A DNA stretch of 64,000 bases from the NCBI RefSeq assembly GCF_012849375.1, contig NZ_CP051684.1:1860001-1924000 (forward strand), read 5' to 3'. The position numbers were made by a program, and so were the translations under genes. The notes under the pieces are model-generated. The model saw nothing but the letters and a program-made list of their open reading frames with translations, made no database searches and was not told the DNA's origin. Positions 56,948-64,000 of this stretch are shown here, piece after piece (position 1 is the stretch's first letter; each line of letters opens with the position of its first letter). The stretch is from Duganella dendranthematis. Lineage in GTDB: Bacteria > Pseudomonadota > Gammaproteobacteria > Burkholderiales > Burkholderiaceae_D.

Positions 56948-57502
56948 ATGAACACCATTAAAAAAATCGCCCTCGTATCCATGCTGGGTATCGCCTTTGC
57001 CGCCAGCGCCGCCGCCCTCAAAACCGATCCGGCCAAGAGCACTGTTACCGCCACCTTCAAGCAAATGAACGTGCCGGTCGATGCCAAGTTCAAGAAATTC
57101 ACCGCCAACATCGACTACGACGCCGCCAAGCCGGACGCCGCCAAAGCCACCGTGGAAGTCGAAACCGGCAGCATGGACCTGGGCGATCCGGAGTACAACA
57201 AGGAAGTGACCAAGAAAGAATGGTTCAACGCCGCCCAGTTCCCGAAAGCGACCTTCGTGTCGTCGTCGATCAAGAGCGCCGGCGCCGGCAAGCTGACCGT
57301 GACCGGCAAGCTGACCATCAAGGGCAAGGCCACCGACGTCAGCTTCCCGCTGACCGTCAAGGCCGACGGCAAGAACCAGGTGTTTGACGGCGTGCTGCCG
57401 ATCAAACGCCTGACCTACAACATCGGCGAAGGCGAATGGAAAGACACCAGCATGGTGGCCGATGATGTCGCCATCAAGTTCCACGTCGTCGCAGCACAAT
57501 AA
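56948..57502 (+). CDS. YceI-family periplasmic protein (first copy)
   Basis: The 184-residue product has a signal peptide (cleaved after AASAAA, about residue 22). A YceI lipocalin-like barrel follows, which binds polyprenoids such as ubiquinone-8 in characterised members. Landmarks are STVTATFKQMNVPVDAKFKKF and GKLTIKGKATDVSFPLTV. The likely partner is the adjacent cytochrome b561. It differs clearly in sequence from the next YceI, so the two may bind different lipids. Confidence 0.92.
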   Translation: MNTIKKIALVSMLGIAFAASAAALKTDPAKSTVTATFKQMNVPVDAKFKKFTANIDYDAAKPDAAKATVEVETGSMDLGDPEYNKEVTKKEWFNAAQFPKATFVSSSIKSAGAGKLTVTGKLTIKGKATDVSFPLTVKADGKNQVFDGVLPIKRLTYNIGEGEWKDTSMVADDVAIKFHVVAAQ

Positions 57503-57526
57503 TTTTACCCACGGAGACCACCGAAG

Positions 57527-58093
57527 ATGAAAGCACAGATCCTGATCGCCACGCTGCTGGCCGCCTCGGCCACATCGGCCATCGCCGCCACCTATAACAT
57601 CGACCCGACGCACACGTACCCGAGCTTCGAGGCCGATCACATGGGCCTGTCGGTATGGCGCGGCAAGTTCGACAAAACCAGCGGCACGGTGACCATGGAT
57701 CGCGCGGCCAAAACCGGCGGTCTCGACATCAAGATCGACCCGGCCTCGATCGACTTCGGCCTGGAAGCGATGAACAAGCACGCCCGTGGCGAGGACATGT
57801 TCAACGTGACCAAGTTCCCGACCATCACCTACACCAGCAAGTCGTTCAAGTTTGACGGCGACCAGCTGGTGGCGGTGGACGGCGAACTGACCATGCTGGG
57901 CGTGACCAAGCCGGTGACGCTGAAGGTCAACAAGTTCAAGTGCATCATGCACCCGCGCTACAAGAAGGAAGCGTGCGGCGCCGACGCCAGCGCCGAGTTC
58001 AAGCGCAGCGACTTCGGTCTCAACTACGGTCTCCCCAACTTCTCGCCGGAAGTGAAGCTGGCGATCCAGATCGAAGCCATCAAGGCTGACTAA
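57527..58093 (+). CDS. YceI-family periplasmic protein (second copy)
   Basis: The 188-residue product has a signal peptide ending SAIA and the standard YceI pattern: YNIDPTHTYPSFEADHMGLSVWRGKFDKTSGTV, then FKFDGDQLVAVDGELTMLGVTKPVTLKV. Two Cys (FKCIMHP and KEACGAD) may form a disulfide, as in Escherichia coli YceI. It is the third gene of cytochrome b561-YceI-YceI and ends at a strong terminator. Confidence 0.94.
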   Translation: MKAQILIATLLAASATSAIAATYNIDPTHTYPSFEADHMGLSVWRGKFDKTSGTVTMDRAAKTGGLDIKIDPASIDFGLEAMNKHARGEDMFNVTKFPTITYTSKSFKFDGDQLVAVDGELTMLGVTKPVTLKVNKFKCIMHPRYKKEACGADASAEFKRSDFGLNYGLPNFSPEVKLAIQIEAIKAD

Positions 58094-58120
58094 AAAAACC
58101 GGGGGCAACCCCGGTTTTTT
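58093..58120. terminator. Intrinsic terminator after the YceI genes
   Basis: AAAAAACCGGGG and CCCCGGTTTTTT form a perfect 12-base stem around GCAA, directly after the stop codon. Confidence 0.95.
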
Positions 58121-58175
58121 TATGGGATTTCATTGTTATACTCTTGAGCGCCGTTCAACCACTTCAAGAAGAGAC

Positions 58176-60329
58176 ATGAAAAAAACTTTGATCGCGCTCG
58201 CCATCCTGAGCACCTCCGCCTATGCGGACGAAGGCATGTGGATGCCACAACAGCTGCCACAAGTAGCCAAGGAACTGAAAGCCGCCGGCCTCAAGCTGGA
58301 TCCCGCCACCCTCACCAAGCTGACCGAGTTCCCGATGGGCGCCATCGTCAGCCTGGGCGGCTGCTCGGCATCCTTCGTATCGCCGCAAGGCCTGGTCGCC
58401 ACCAACCACCACTGCGTGTACGGCAGCGTCGCCCATAATTCGACGCCGGAACGCAATCTGCTGGCCAACGGTTTCCTGGCCCACAACCTGGGCGAAGAAC
58501 TGCCGGCCTCGCCGGGCAGCCGCATCTGGGTAACCAAGGCCGTGACCGACGTCAGCAAGCAAGTGGTGACGCCGGAAGTGGCCAAGCTGAGCGGCAAGGC
58601 GCGCGTCGACGCGATCGAGAAGAACCAGAAATCCATCCAGGCCGAGTGCGAAAAAGACGCCGGCCACCGCTGCACCGTATCGTCCTACTACGGCGGCCTG
58701 GAGTACTACCTGATCAAGCAACTGGAAATCCGCGACGTCCGCCTGGTGCACGCACCACCGGAAGGCGTGGGCAAGTTTGGCGGCGACACCGACAACTGGA
58801 TGTGGCCGCGCCACACCGGCGACTACGGCTTCTATCGCGCCTACGTCAGCAAGGACGGCAAGGCCGCCGACTACAGCAAGGACAACGTCCCTTACGTGCC
58901 GCAGCACTACCTGAAGCTGGCCAAGGAAGGCGTCAAGGAAGGCGACTTCATCATGGTGCTGGGCTACCCGGGCCGCACCAACCGTCACCGCCTGCCGTCG
59001 GAAGTCGGTTTCACCTTCGACTGGAACTATCCGGCGTTTGTGAAGCAATCGGCCGAGAGCCTGGCCATCATTGCCGACACCACCAAGGACAACAAGGACA
59101 CCGCGCTGAAGTATGCGTCGCAAGTGGCCGGCATCAACAACTACTACAAGAACCGCCAGGGCATGCTGGATTCCTACGCCGGCAGCGATATGCTGCAGCG
59201 TAAGACCGCCGAGCACGAAGCGCTGAAGCAGTGGATCAACGCCGACGCCAAGCGCAAGGCCGAGTACGCCAGCGACATCGAGCTGGTGGAAAAACTGATC
59301 GCCCAGCGCGATGCAGAAATCAAGCGTGACTACTACTTCGGTTCGTCGAAACCGCGCCTGCTGAACACCGCGCGCATGTTGTACCGCCTGGCCAACGAAA
59401 ACACCAAGCCGGACGCCGACCGCAAAGCCGGCTACCAGGTACGCGACGTGCCGCGCCTGAAATCGTCGGTGGACGCGCTGGTGCGCAACTACGACGAAAA
59501 GGTCGACAAGGCGCTGGTGCTGAACAGCCTGATCAAGTACGCCGCGCAGCCGGCAGCCGAACGCAACGCCGCGTTTGACTCGGTGGTCGGCATCAAGGAC
59601 GGCATGAGCAAAGCCGACCTGCAAGCCGCGCTGGACAAGCTGTACGCCGGCAGCAAGCTGGGCGACCTGGCCGAGCGTAAAGCCTGGCTGGACCGCAAGC
59701 CGGCCGACTTCAAGGCCAGCGACGACGCCTTCATCAAGGCCGCCGTGGCGCTGTACGAACCGGACCTGAAAGACGAAGCGCAAGAGGAAGAGCTGGGCGG
59801 CAAGCTGCAACAAGCCTACGCCAACTACATGAAGGCCAAGATCGCCTACATGCACAGCAAGGGCCAGGCGGTTTATCCTGACGCCAACAGCACCCTGCGC
59901 GTCACCTTCGGCAAAATCGCCGGCCGCGATCCGGGCGCCGACGGCACCACCTGGAAGGCCTTCACCACGGTCGAAGGCGTGGCCGCCAAGGCCACCGGCC
60001 AGGGCGAGTTCAACGCACCAGCCGCGCAGTTGAAAGCCATCAAGGCCAAGGAATACGGCAAGTACATGGATCCGAAGCTGAAATCGGTGCCGGTGGCTTA
60101 CCTGGCCACGCTGGACATCACGGGCGGCAACTCCGGTTCGGCCGCGCTGAACGCCAAGGGCGAGTGGATCGGCCTGGCGTTTGACGGCACGCTGGATTCC
60201 ATCATCTCCGACTGGGACTTCAACAAGAAGATGACCCGCGACATCCAGGTCGACCTGCGCTACATCCTGTGGAACATGAAATACGTGGACCACGCCGACA
60301 ACCTGCTGAAAGAAATGAACGCCGAATAA
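58176..60329 (+). CDS. S46-family dipeptidyl-peptidase, DPP7-like
   Basis: The 717-residue product (ATG 58176 after AAGAAGAG) has a signal peptide, MKKTLIALAILSTSAYA. The chymotrypsin-like S46 fold is interrupted by a large helical domain. The catalytic His is in TNHHCVYGS (residues 78-79), and the catalytic Ser is 653 in GGNSGSAALN. S46 enzymes release dipeptides from peptides in the periplasm. At the position equivalent to Arg673 of DPP11, which sets Asp/Glu preference, this protein has Gly671. That points to DPP7-type preference for hydrophobic or broad P1 residues (inference from family knowledge). Confidence 0.93.
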   Translation: MKKTLIALAILSTSAYADEGMWMPQQLPQVAKELKAAGLKLDPATLTKLTEFPMGAIVSLGGCSASFVSPQGLVATNHHCVYGSVAHNSTPERNLLANGFLAHNLGEELPASPGSRIWVTKAVTDVSKQVVTPEVAKLSGKARVDAIEKNQKSIQAECEKDAGHRCTVSSYYGGLEYYLIKQLEIRDVRLVHAPPEGVGKFGGDTDNWMWPRHTGDYGFYRAYVSKDGKAADYSKDNVPYVPQHYLKLAKEGVKEGDFIMVLGYPGRTNRHRLPSEVGFTFDWNYPAFVKQSAESLAIIADTTKDNKDTALKYASQVAGINNYYKNRQGMLDSYAGSDMLQRKTAEHEALKQWINADAKRKAEYASDIELVEKLIAQRDAEIKRDYYFGSSKPRLLNTARMLYRLANENTKPDADRKAGYQVRDVPRLKSSVDALVRNYDEKVDKALVLNSLIKYAAQPAAERNAAFDSVVGIKDGMSKADLQAALDKLYAGSKLGDLAERKAWLDRKPADFKASDDAFIKAAVALYEPDLKDEAQEEELGGKLQQAYANYMKAKIAYMHSKGQAVYPDANSTLRVTFGKIAGRDPGADGTTWKAFTTVEGVAAKATGQGEFNAPAAQLKAIKAKEYGKYMDPKLKSVPVAYLATLDITGGNSGSAALNAKGEWIGLAFDGTLDSIISDWDFNKKMTRDIQVDLRYILWNMKYVDHADNLLKEMNAE

Positions 60330-60352
60330 GCGCCTCATCCTTAAGCCGGAAG

Positions 60353-60384
60353 CCACGCCCCTGTAAAGCGGCGTGGTTTTTTTT
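60353..60384 (+). terminator. Intrinsic terminator after the S46 peptidase
   Basis: CCACGCC and GGCGTGG form a 7-base stem around a 10-base loop, followed by eight T residues. It lies 24 bases after the stop codon. Confidence 0.9.
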
Positions 60385-60486
60385 CGCCGGTAGTTGATGT
60401 AGCCGATGCTGCCTGGAGGGCAGCCTGCTTAGGATAAGAGCCGGGGAAATCCAATTGCAAGCGGTCTTCATCAAGAGCATACTCAA

Positions 60487-60843
60487 ATGCACGCAGTGTT
60501 CTGGGAGCTACCATCCTTTGCCCGCTATCGGGAAAAGTATCTCGACGACGATGAGTATCGCGTATTGCAGATCGAAATGATGAGTAACCCGACGATTGGC
60601 GCGGTCATCCGTGGCAGCGGTGGGCTAAGGAAATTACGCCACATCAATCCGGCCAAGAGCAGAGGAAAACGTGGCGGCATCCGTGTCATCTATTTTTGGC
60701 GCCTGTCTGCACATGAGTTCTGGTTGTTTTCTATCTATGGAAAAGACGAGGCAATGAACCTTTCTCCTGAACAGCTAAAGATACTGCGAAACCGCCTCAA
60801 ATATGAACTCCAGGAACGGGGGCAAAAAGATGAAGAAACGTGA
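60487..60843 (+). CDS. HigB/RelE-family toxin
   Basis: The 118-residue product has the RelE-like ribonuclease pattern GSGGLRKLRHINPAKSRGKRGGIRVIYFW and FWLFSIYGKDEAMNLSPEQLKIL. It matches HigB-type toxins that cleave mRNA on the ribosome. The reading frame is intact with the usual basic residues. It overlaps the downstream short antitoxin gene by 14 bases. The surrounding DNA (60400-61020) is more AT-rich than its neighbours, suggesting acquisition. Confidence 0.87.
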   Translation: MHAVFWELPSFARYREKYLDDDEYRVLQIEMMSNPTIGAVIRGSGGLRKLRHINPAKSRGKRGGIRVIYFWRLSAHEFWLFSIYGKDEAMNLSPEQLKILRNRLKYELQERGQKDEET

Positions 60844-60991
60844 TCTGTTCAGTGAACTGATGGAAGCATTGGATACATTGGAAGCGGAGCGCAAAGGGCA
60901 GGCGAGGATTAAAAAGACCCGTATAGAGCTACAGCGCCTCCCACCGAAAGTTGTAGCAAGTGCCACGCGGAAGAAGAATCAGGTACAGTAA
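60830..60991 (+). CDS. Shortened HigA-like antitoxin (DNA-binding part missing)
   Basis: The 53-residue product begins MKKRDLFSELMEALDTLEAERKG, the characteristic N-terminus of HigA antitoxins partnered with HigB. HigA normally continues for about 50 more residues with an XRE-type helix-turn-helix. Here a stop occurs after KKNQVQ, and no frame before the next gene at 61022 encodes that domain. It may still bind the toxin through its N-terminal region but should not bind DNA. It overlaps the toxin gene by 14 bases. Confidence 0.75.
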   Translation: MKKRDLFSELMEALDTLEAERKGQARIKKTRIELQRLPPKVVASATRKKNQVQ

Positions 60992-61021
60992 GAATCAACG
61001 TAACCACTGTAAGGAGATTCC

Positions 61022-61591
61022 ATGTCCGCGAAGAAAATCGCCGTAATCATCGGCAGCCTGCGCAAGGATTCGCTCAACCGTAAATTCGCCCACGCCGTGA
61101 TGGAACTGGCGCCAGCCTCGCTGGCCTTGGACATCGTCGAGATCGGCGAGTTGCCGATCTATAACGAGGATCTGGACGCCAAGGACGCGACGCCGCCGCA
61201 GGCATGGACGCAGTTCCGCGACCGCCTCAAGGAATATGAAGGCGTGCTGTTCTTCACGCCGGAATACAACCGCTCAACCACCGCCGCGCTGAAGAATGCG
61301 CTCGACGTCGGTTCGCGCCCTTACGGCAGCAGCGTGTGGAGTGGCAAACCGGCCGGCATCGTCAGCGTGTCGCCGGGCGCCACCGGCGGCTTCGGCGCCA
61401 ACCACCATCTGCGCCAGTCGCTGGTGTTCCTCGACATGCCGACGCTGCTGCAGCCGGAAGCCTACATCGGCGGCGCCGCCAAGCTGCTGGGCGACGACGG
61501 TAAGCTCAACAACGACAGCACCAAGGAATTCCTGAAGAAGTTCATCGACACCTACGCCGCCTGGGTCGAAACCAACGGCAAGAAGAAGTAA
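61022..61591 (+). CDS. NADPH-dependent FMN reductase-family flavoprotein
   Basis: The 189-residue product has the flavodoxin-like fold of chromate/azo/quinone reductases: KIAVIIGSLRKDSLNRKFAHAV (FMN phosphate loop), LFFTPEYNRSTTAALKNALDVGSRP (the PEYN motif) and VSPGATGGFGANHHLRQSL. It is soluble. Likely roles are quinone or FMN reduction and protection against oxidative stress; the substrate is not set by sequence. An AAGGAGA site precedes the ATG. Confidence 0.93.
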   Translation: MSAKKIAVIIGSLRKDSLNRKFAHAVMELAPASLALDIVEIGELPIYNEDLDAKDATPPQAWTQFRDRLKEYEGVLFFTPEYNRSTTAALKNALDVGSRPYGSSVWSGKPAGIVSVSPGATGGFGANHHLRQSLVFLDMPTLLQPEAYIGGAAKLLGDDGKLNNDSTKEFLKKFIDTYAAWVETNGKKK

Positions 61592-62323
61592 TCAGCGCCG
61601 GATCGCCGTGAAGGCATAGCCGTTCTCCTTCAGCGCGGCCGGCATCCACGCGCGCGGCGCGCCACGGTTCAGCGCCAGCAGGTGCGGGCCGTCGCGGCCC
61701 GGCAGCAGCGCGACATCGGCGCCAGGCAGGCGCTGCGCCAGTTGCAACGCGCCGTCCGACGTTCCTGCCCGGCTGAGATATACACGGTACGAAGCGCGGC
61801 TGTCGCCGATGTCGAGCAAGTAGCCGGCCACCGCCGTCGTGCCGGAGCTGCCCGGCATGGCGGTCACCCGCAGCCGCGTTTTCTGCTTGCGCAGCTCCAG
61901 CGCATTCCACGGCTGCATAGGATACAGCGTCGGCCCGCCGGTTCTGGGCGGCACGCCGCTGTCGCTGGGCTCCGCCACCACCACCGGCAAACCGTCACGC
62001 AGCGCATGCAACGGCGCCAGCCCGTCATAGCGACCCGCAGTCGCCGGCGTCACCAGCAGCAGATCGGCCGCCGGCCAATTGCTGACCAGATCCTGGCTGT
62101 AAGCCTCGGCATCCGCATCGACCGTCAACACCGTTAGGCCCTGAAAGCTGATCAGCACCATGCCCCTGCCGACCGGCTGCATGCGCCCCTGCGCAATGCT
62201 GCTGCCACCCTTCCCGTTTAGCTCGATCACATAGCGCGGCCCGACCTGCGCCACGCCCCAGCGGCAGCCCAGCGCCATCAGCAACACCACGCCTACCGCC
62301 CGCAAACCATAGTTGTTGCGCAT
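61592..62323 (-). CDS. Secreted metallo-beta-lactamase-fold protein lacking metal ligands
   Basis: The start at 62323 follows a GGGAGG site. The 243-residue product has a signal peptide (ending GVAQ), and then a sequence that follows the layout of UlaG-like metallo-beta-lactamase proteins: GMVLISFQGLTVLTVDADAEAY, then ADLLLVTPATAGRYDGLAPLHAL. The HxHxDH motif expected after LLLVT is replaced by PATAGRYDG, so zinc binding and hydrolysis should be lost. No other catalytic motif is seen. It is convergent with the FMN reductase (no gap). Family placement is moderate, from overall pattern. Confidence 0.6.
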   Translation of the reverse strand: MRNNYGLRAVGVVLLMALGCRWGVAQVGPRYVIELNGKGGSSIAQGRMQPVGRGMVLISFQGLTVLTVDADAEAYSQDLVSNWPAADLLLVTPATAGRYDGLAPLHALRDGLPVVVAEPSDSGVPPRTGGPTLYPMQPWNALELRKQKTRLRVTAMPGSSGTTAVAGYLLDIGDSRASYRVYLSRAGTSDGALQLAQRLPGADVALLPGRDGPHLLALNRGAPRAWMPAALKENGYAFTAIRR

Positions 62324-62518
62324 CGCAGCCTCCCTTCGAAGATCAGAAGTCCAGTAGATCACCGGCCGCGTGGATTTACCTTGAAGCAACTCAATGCCCG
62401 GCCTGCGGGCGCTCAAAAAACGGGCACGATGATACAATTCTGCCCTCGACCGCAGGCTTACCCAGCCTGCGCTCATCCTGGCACCCTATTACCCTATCCC
62501 GCTGAGATCCAGAAGACC

Positions 62519-64000
62519 ATGCACGCTGACATGCCGACGCCTTATGAAAAAGGCAACCAAAATCAAACCACGACGTGGAGCGAATGCATCGCTTTCTACG
62601 AAGAGCTAGCCCAGCGCTTCCCGCAGGTGCTGCGCTTTGAGCAGATCGGCCTGTCCGACGGCGGCGTTCCGCTGCACGCCGGCGTGGTCAGCGCCGATGG
62701 CGTGCATGACCGCAGCCAGATCAAGGCCGAAGGCCGTCCGGTGTTCTTCAACAACAACGGCATCCACCCCGGCGAACCCGAAGGCGTGGATGCCTGCATG
62801 GCCATCGTGCGCGACCTGTGCTTCGATCCGGCCAAGCTGGCCGCACTGGGCAAGACCGTGCTGCTGTTCGTCCCGCTGTACAACGTCGACGGCGCGCTGA
62901 ACCGCGCCAACACCTCGCGCGTCAACCAGGACGGCCCGGAGCTGTTCGGCTTCCGCGGCAACAGCCGCCACCTCGACCTGAACCGCGACTTCATCAAATG
63001 CGACACATATAACGCCCAACTGTTCAACCAGCTGCTGACCAGTTGGGACCCGGACGTGATGGTGGACACCCACACCTCCAACGGCGCCGACTATCCATAC
63101 ACCATGACGCTGATCCACACGCAAGCGGACAAGCTGGGTTACGGCCTCGGCCCCTTCCTGCGCGAGACCATGCTGCCGCACATCTACAAAGAGATGGACG
63201 CCAAAGGCTGGCCGACCTGCCCATACGTCAATCCGGTCAAGGACACGCCGGACGACGGCCTGGCCGAATTCCTCGAAGTGCCGCGCTTCTCGACCGGCTT
63301 CGCCGCCCTGCACCACGTGATCGGCTTCATGCCGGAGACGCACATGCTCAAGCCCTTCAAGGACCGCTACGATTCGATGCGCGCCCTGCTGGACGTGACC
63401 ATGGCCTTCACCGTGTCGCATGGCGAGCAAATCCAGCAACTGCGCGCCGACGCCAAAGAGCAGGCGGCCAACGCGCAAGAGTGGACCGTCAACTGGAAGA
63501 TGGACGAAACCAATCCATCCACCTTCCGCTTCAAAGGCTACGAAGCGCAACGCAGCGCCAGCCTGCTGGGTAACTACCAGCGCCTGTCGTACGACCGCAG
63601 CAAGCCGTGGGAAAAGGACATCGCCTACTACAACAGCTTTGTTCCGGCCGTGACGGTACCAGCGCCAAAAGGCTACATCGTGCCGCAAGCCTGGCGCGAA
63701 GTGATCGAACGCCTGCAATGGAACGGCGTGGAGATGGCGCGCTTCGACGAAGCACAGACGGTGGAAGCGCAGTACTATCACATCGCCTCCGTGACCTCGC
63801 GCACCAACGCCTACGAAGGCCATATGTACCATGACGATGTGCAGCTGGAAGCGCGCACCGCCAGCTTCACCGTGCAGCCGGGCGACTGGTTCATCCCGCT
63901 CAAGCAGGGCAACGCCCGCTACGCCGTCGAGACGCTGGAACCGCAAGGCCACGACTCCTTCTTCCGCTGGGGCTTCTTCAACAGCGTGCTGGAAAAGAAA
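62519..64000 (+). CDS. M14-family zinc carboxypeptidase (3' end outside window)
   Basis: The reading frame from ATG 62519 stays open for 494 codons to the window edge. Zinc ligands are visible: His and Glu in NNGIHPGEPEGVDA and the third His in MVDTHTSNGADYP. The substrate-binding NSRHLDLNRDFIK is typical of M14 peptidases. No signal peptide is evident (MHADMPTPYEKGNQNQ), so it may be cytoplasmic or start further upstream. The C-terminal part after residue 330 lacks an assigned domain. The catalytic Glu is probably FMPETHML (about residue 278). Confidence 0.88.
   Translation, partial: MHADMPTPYEKGNQNQTTTWSECIAFYEELAQRFPQVLRFEQIGLSDGGVPLHAGVVSADGVHDRSQIKAEGRPVFFNNNGIHPGEPEGVDACMAIVRDLCFDPAKLAALGKTVLLFVPLYNVDGALNRANTSRVNQDGPELFGFRGNSRHLDLNRDFIKCDTYNAQLFNQLLTSWDPDVMVDTHTSNGADYPYTMTLIHTQADKLGYGLGPFLRETMLPHIYKEMDAKGWPTCPYVNPVKDTPDDGLAEFLEVPRFSTGFAALHHVIGFMPETHMLKPFKDRYDSMRALLDVTMAFTVSHGEQIQQLRADAKEQAANAQEWTVNWKMDETNPSTFRFKGYEAQRSASLLGNYQRLSYDRSKPWEKDIAYYNSFVPAVTVPAPKGYIVPQAWREVIERLQWNGVEMARFDEAQTVEAQYYHIASVTSRTNAYEGHMYHDDVQLEARTASFTVQPGDWFIPLKQGNARYAVETLEPQGHDSFFRWGFFNSVLEKK

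Noticed and set aside
58164..60356. 730-codon reverse frame opposite the S46 peptidase
   Set aside because: The sequence is rich in Val/His/Gln/Ala with no motif, while the forward frame has signal peptide, catalytic residues, ribosome site and terminator.

Overview
The window is GC-rich, densely packed bacterial DNA, almost all of it chromosomal core genome. Gene content and order (leuS-lptE-holA-proA; lptD-surA-pdxA-rsmA; amgK-murU-pepP-ubiH; nudJ-mnmA; feoAB with bfd, tonB and bfr) point to a betaproteobacterium of the order Burkholderiales. The most likely family is Oxalobacteraceae (Massilia/Duganella/Janthinobacterium group). That placement is inferred from remembered family features, not from a search. 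There is no rRNA, tRNA, CRISPR array, insertion sequence or prophage that I can support, and no gene-free stretch longer than 300 bases.

Layout. 1-11.1 kb: the start of a CsgG-like lipoprotein (cut by the window edge), a LysR regulator divergent from a DUF4865 gene, a lone flagellin gene with a good sigma-28 promoter, a tightly coupled signalling operon (HDOD-GAF-histidine kinase, then REC-PAS-GGDEF-EAL, then a 13-unit Sel1 protein), and a Bcr/CflA-type exporter. 11.2-19.1 kb: a reverse-strand operon leuS-lptE-holA-proA-hemJ-like-DsbA-like, followed by an rRNA methyltransferase. 19.3-26.7 kb: an AraC regulator, a VOC protein, map, the operon bamE-dapB-exbB-exbD-barstar, fur, and a HAD phosphatase with hrcA. 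26.8-34.1 kb: two tandem paralogous lipoproteins, then lptD-surA-pdxA-rsmA on the reverse strand. 34.1-43.2 kb: amgK-murU (peptidoglycan sugar recycling), pepP, ubiH and a secreted Sel1 protein, facing pntAA-pntAB-pntB and a small secreted protein. 43.4-49.1 kb: nudJ-mnmA, a degenerate receiver protein, a 5'-3' exonuclease, a GST, an FMN-binding glutamate-synthase-family gene broken by a one-base frameshift, and an orphan BrnA-type antitoxin. 49.2-54.1 kb: an iron block (Cys-rich membrane protein, feoB, feoA, a Fur box, bfd-tonB, bfr). 54.2-64.0 kb: a GST, purB, cytochrome b561 with two YceI proteins, an S46 dipeptidyl-peptidase, a HigB-type toxin with a shortened antitoxin, an FMN reductase, a metallo-beta-lactamase-fold relic and the start of an M14 carboxypeptidase.

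The genes mostly serve envelope biogenesis (LptD, LptE, SurA, BamE, AmgK, MurU), iron homeostasis (Fur, FeoAB, Bfd, TonB, Bfr, ExbBD) and basic metabolism. The points most worth pursuing are: (1) the three-gene c-di-GMP signalling operon lying directly upstream of a sigma-28-driven flagellin; (2) four copies of a dispersed perfect palindrome whose two arms and spacer vary together, defining two subfamilies; (3) a SurA carrying a lipobox; (4) a toxin-antitoxin pair whose antitoxin lacks its DNA-binding half; (5) a receiver domain without its phosphorylatable aspartate. I found no clear-cut new defence or mobile system.
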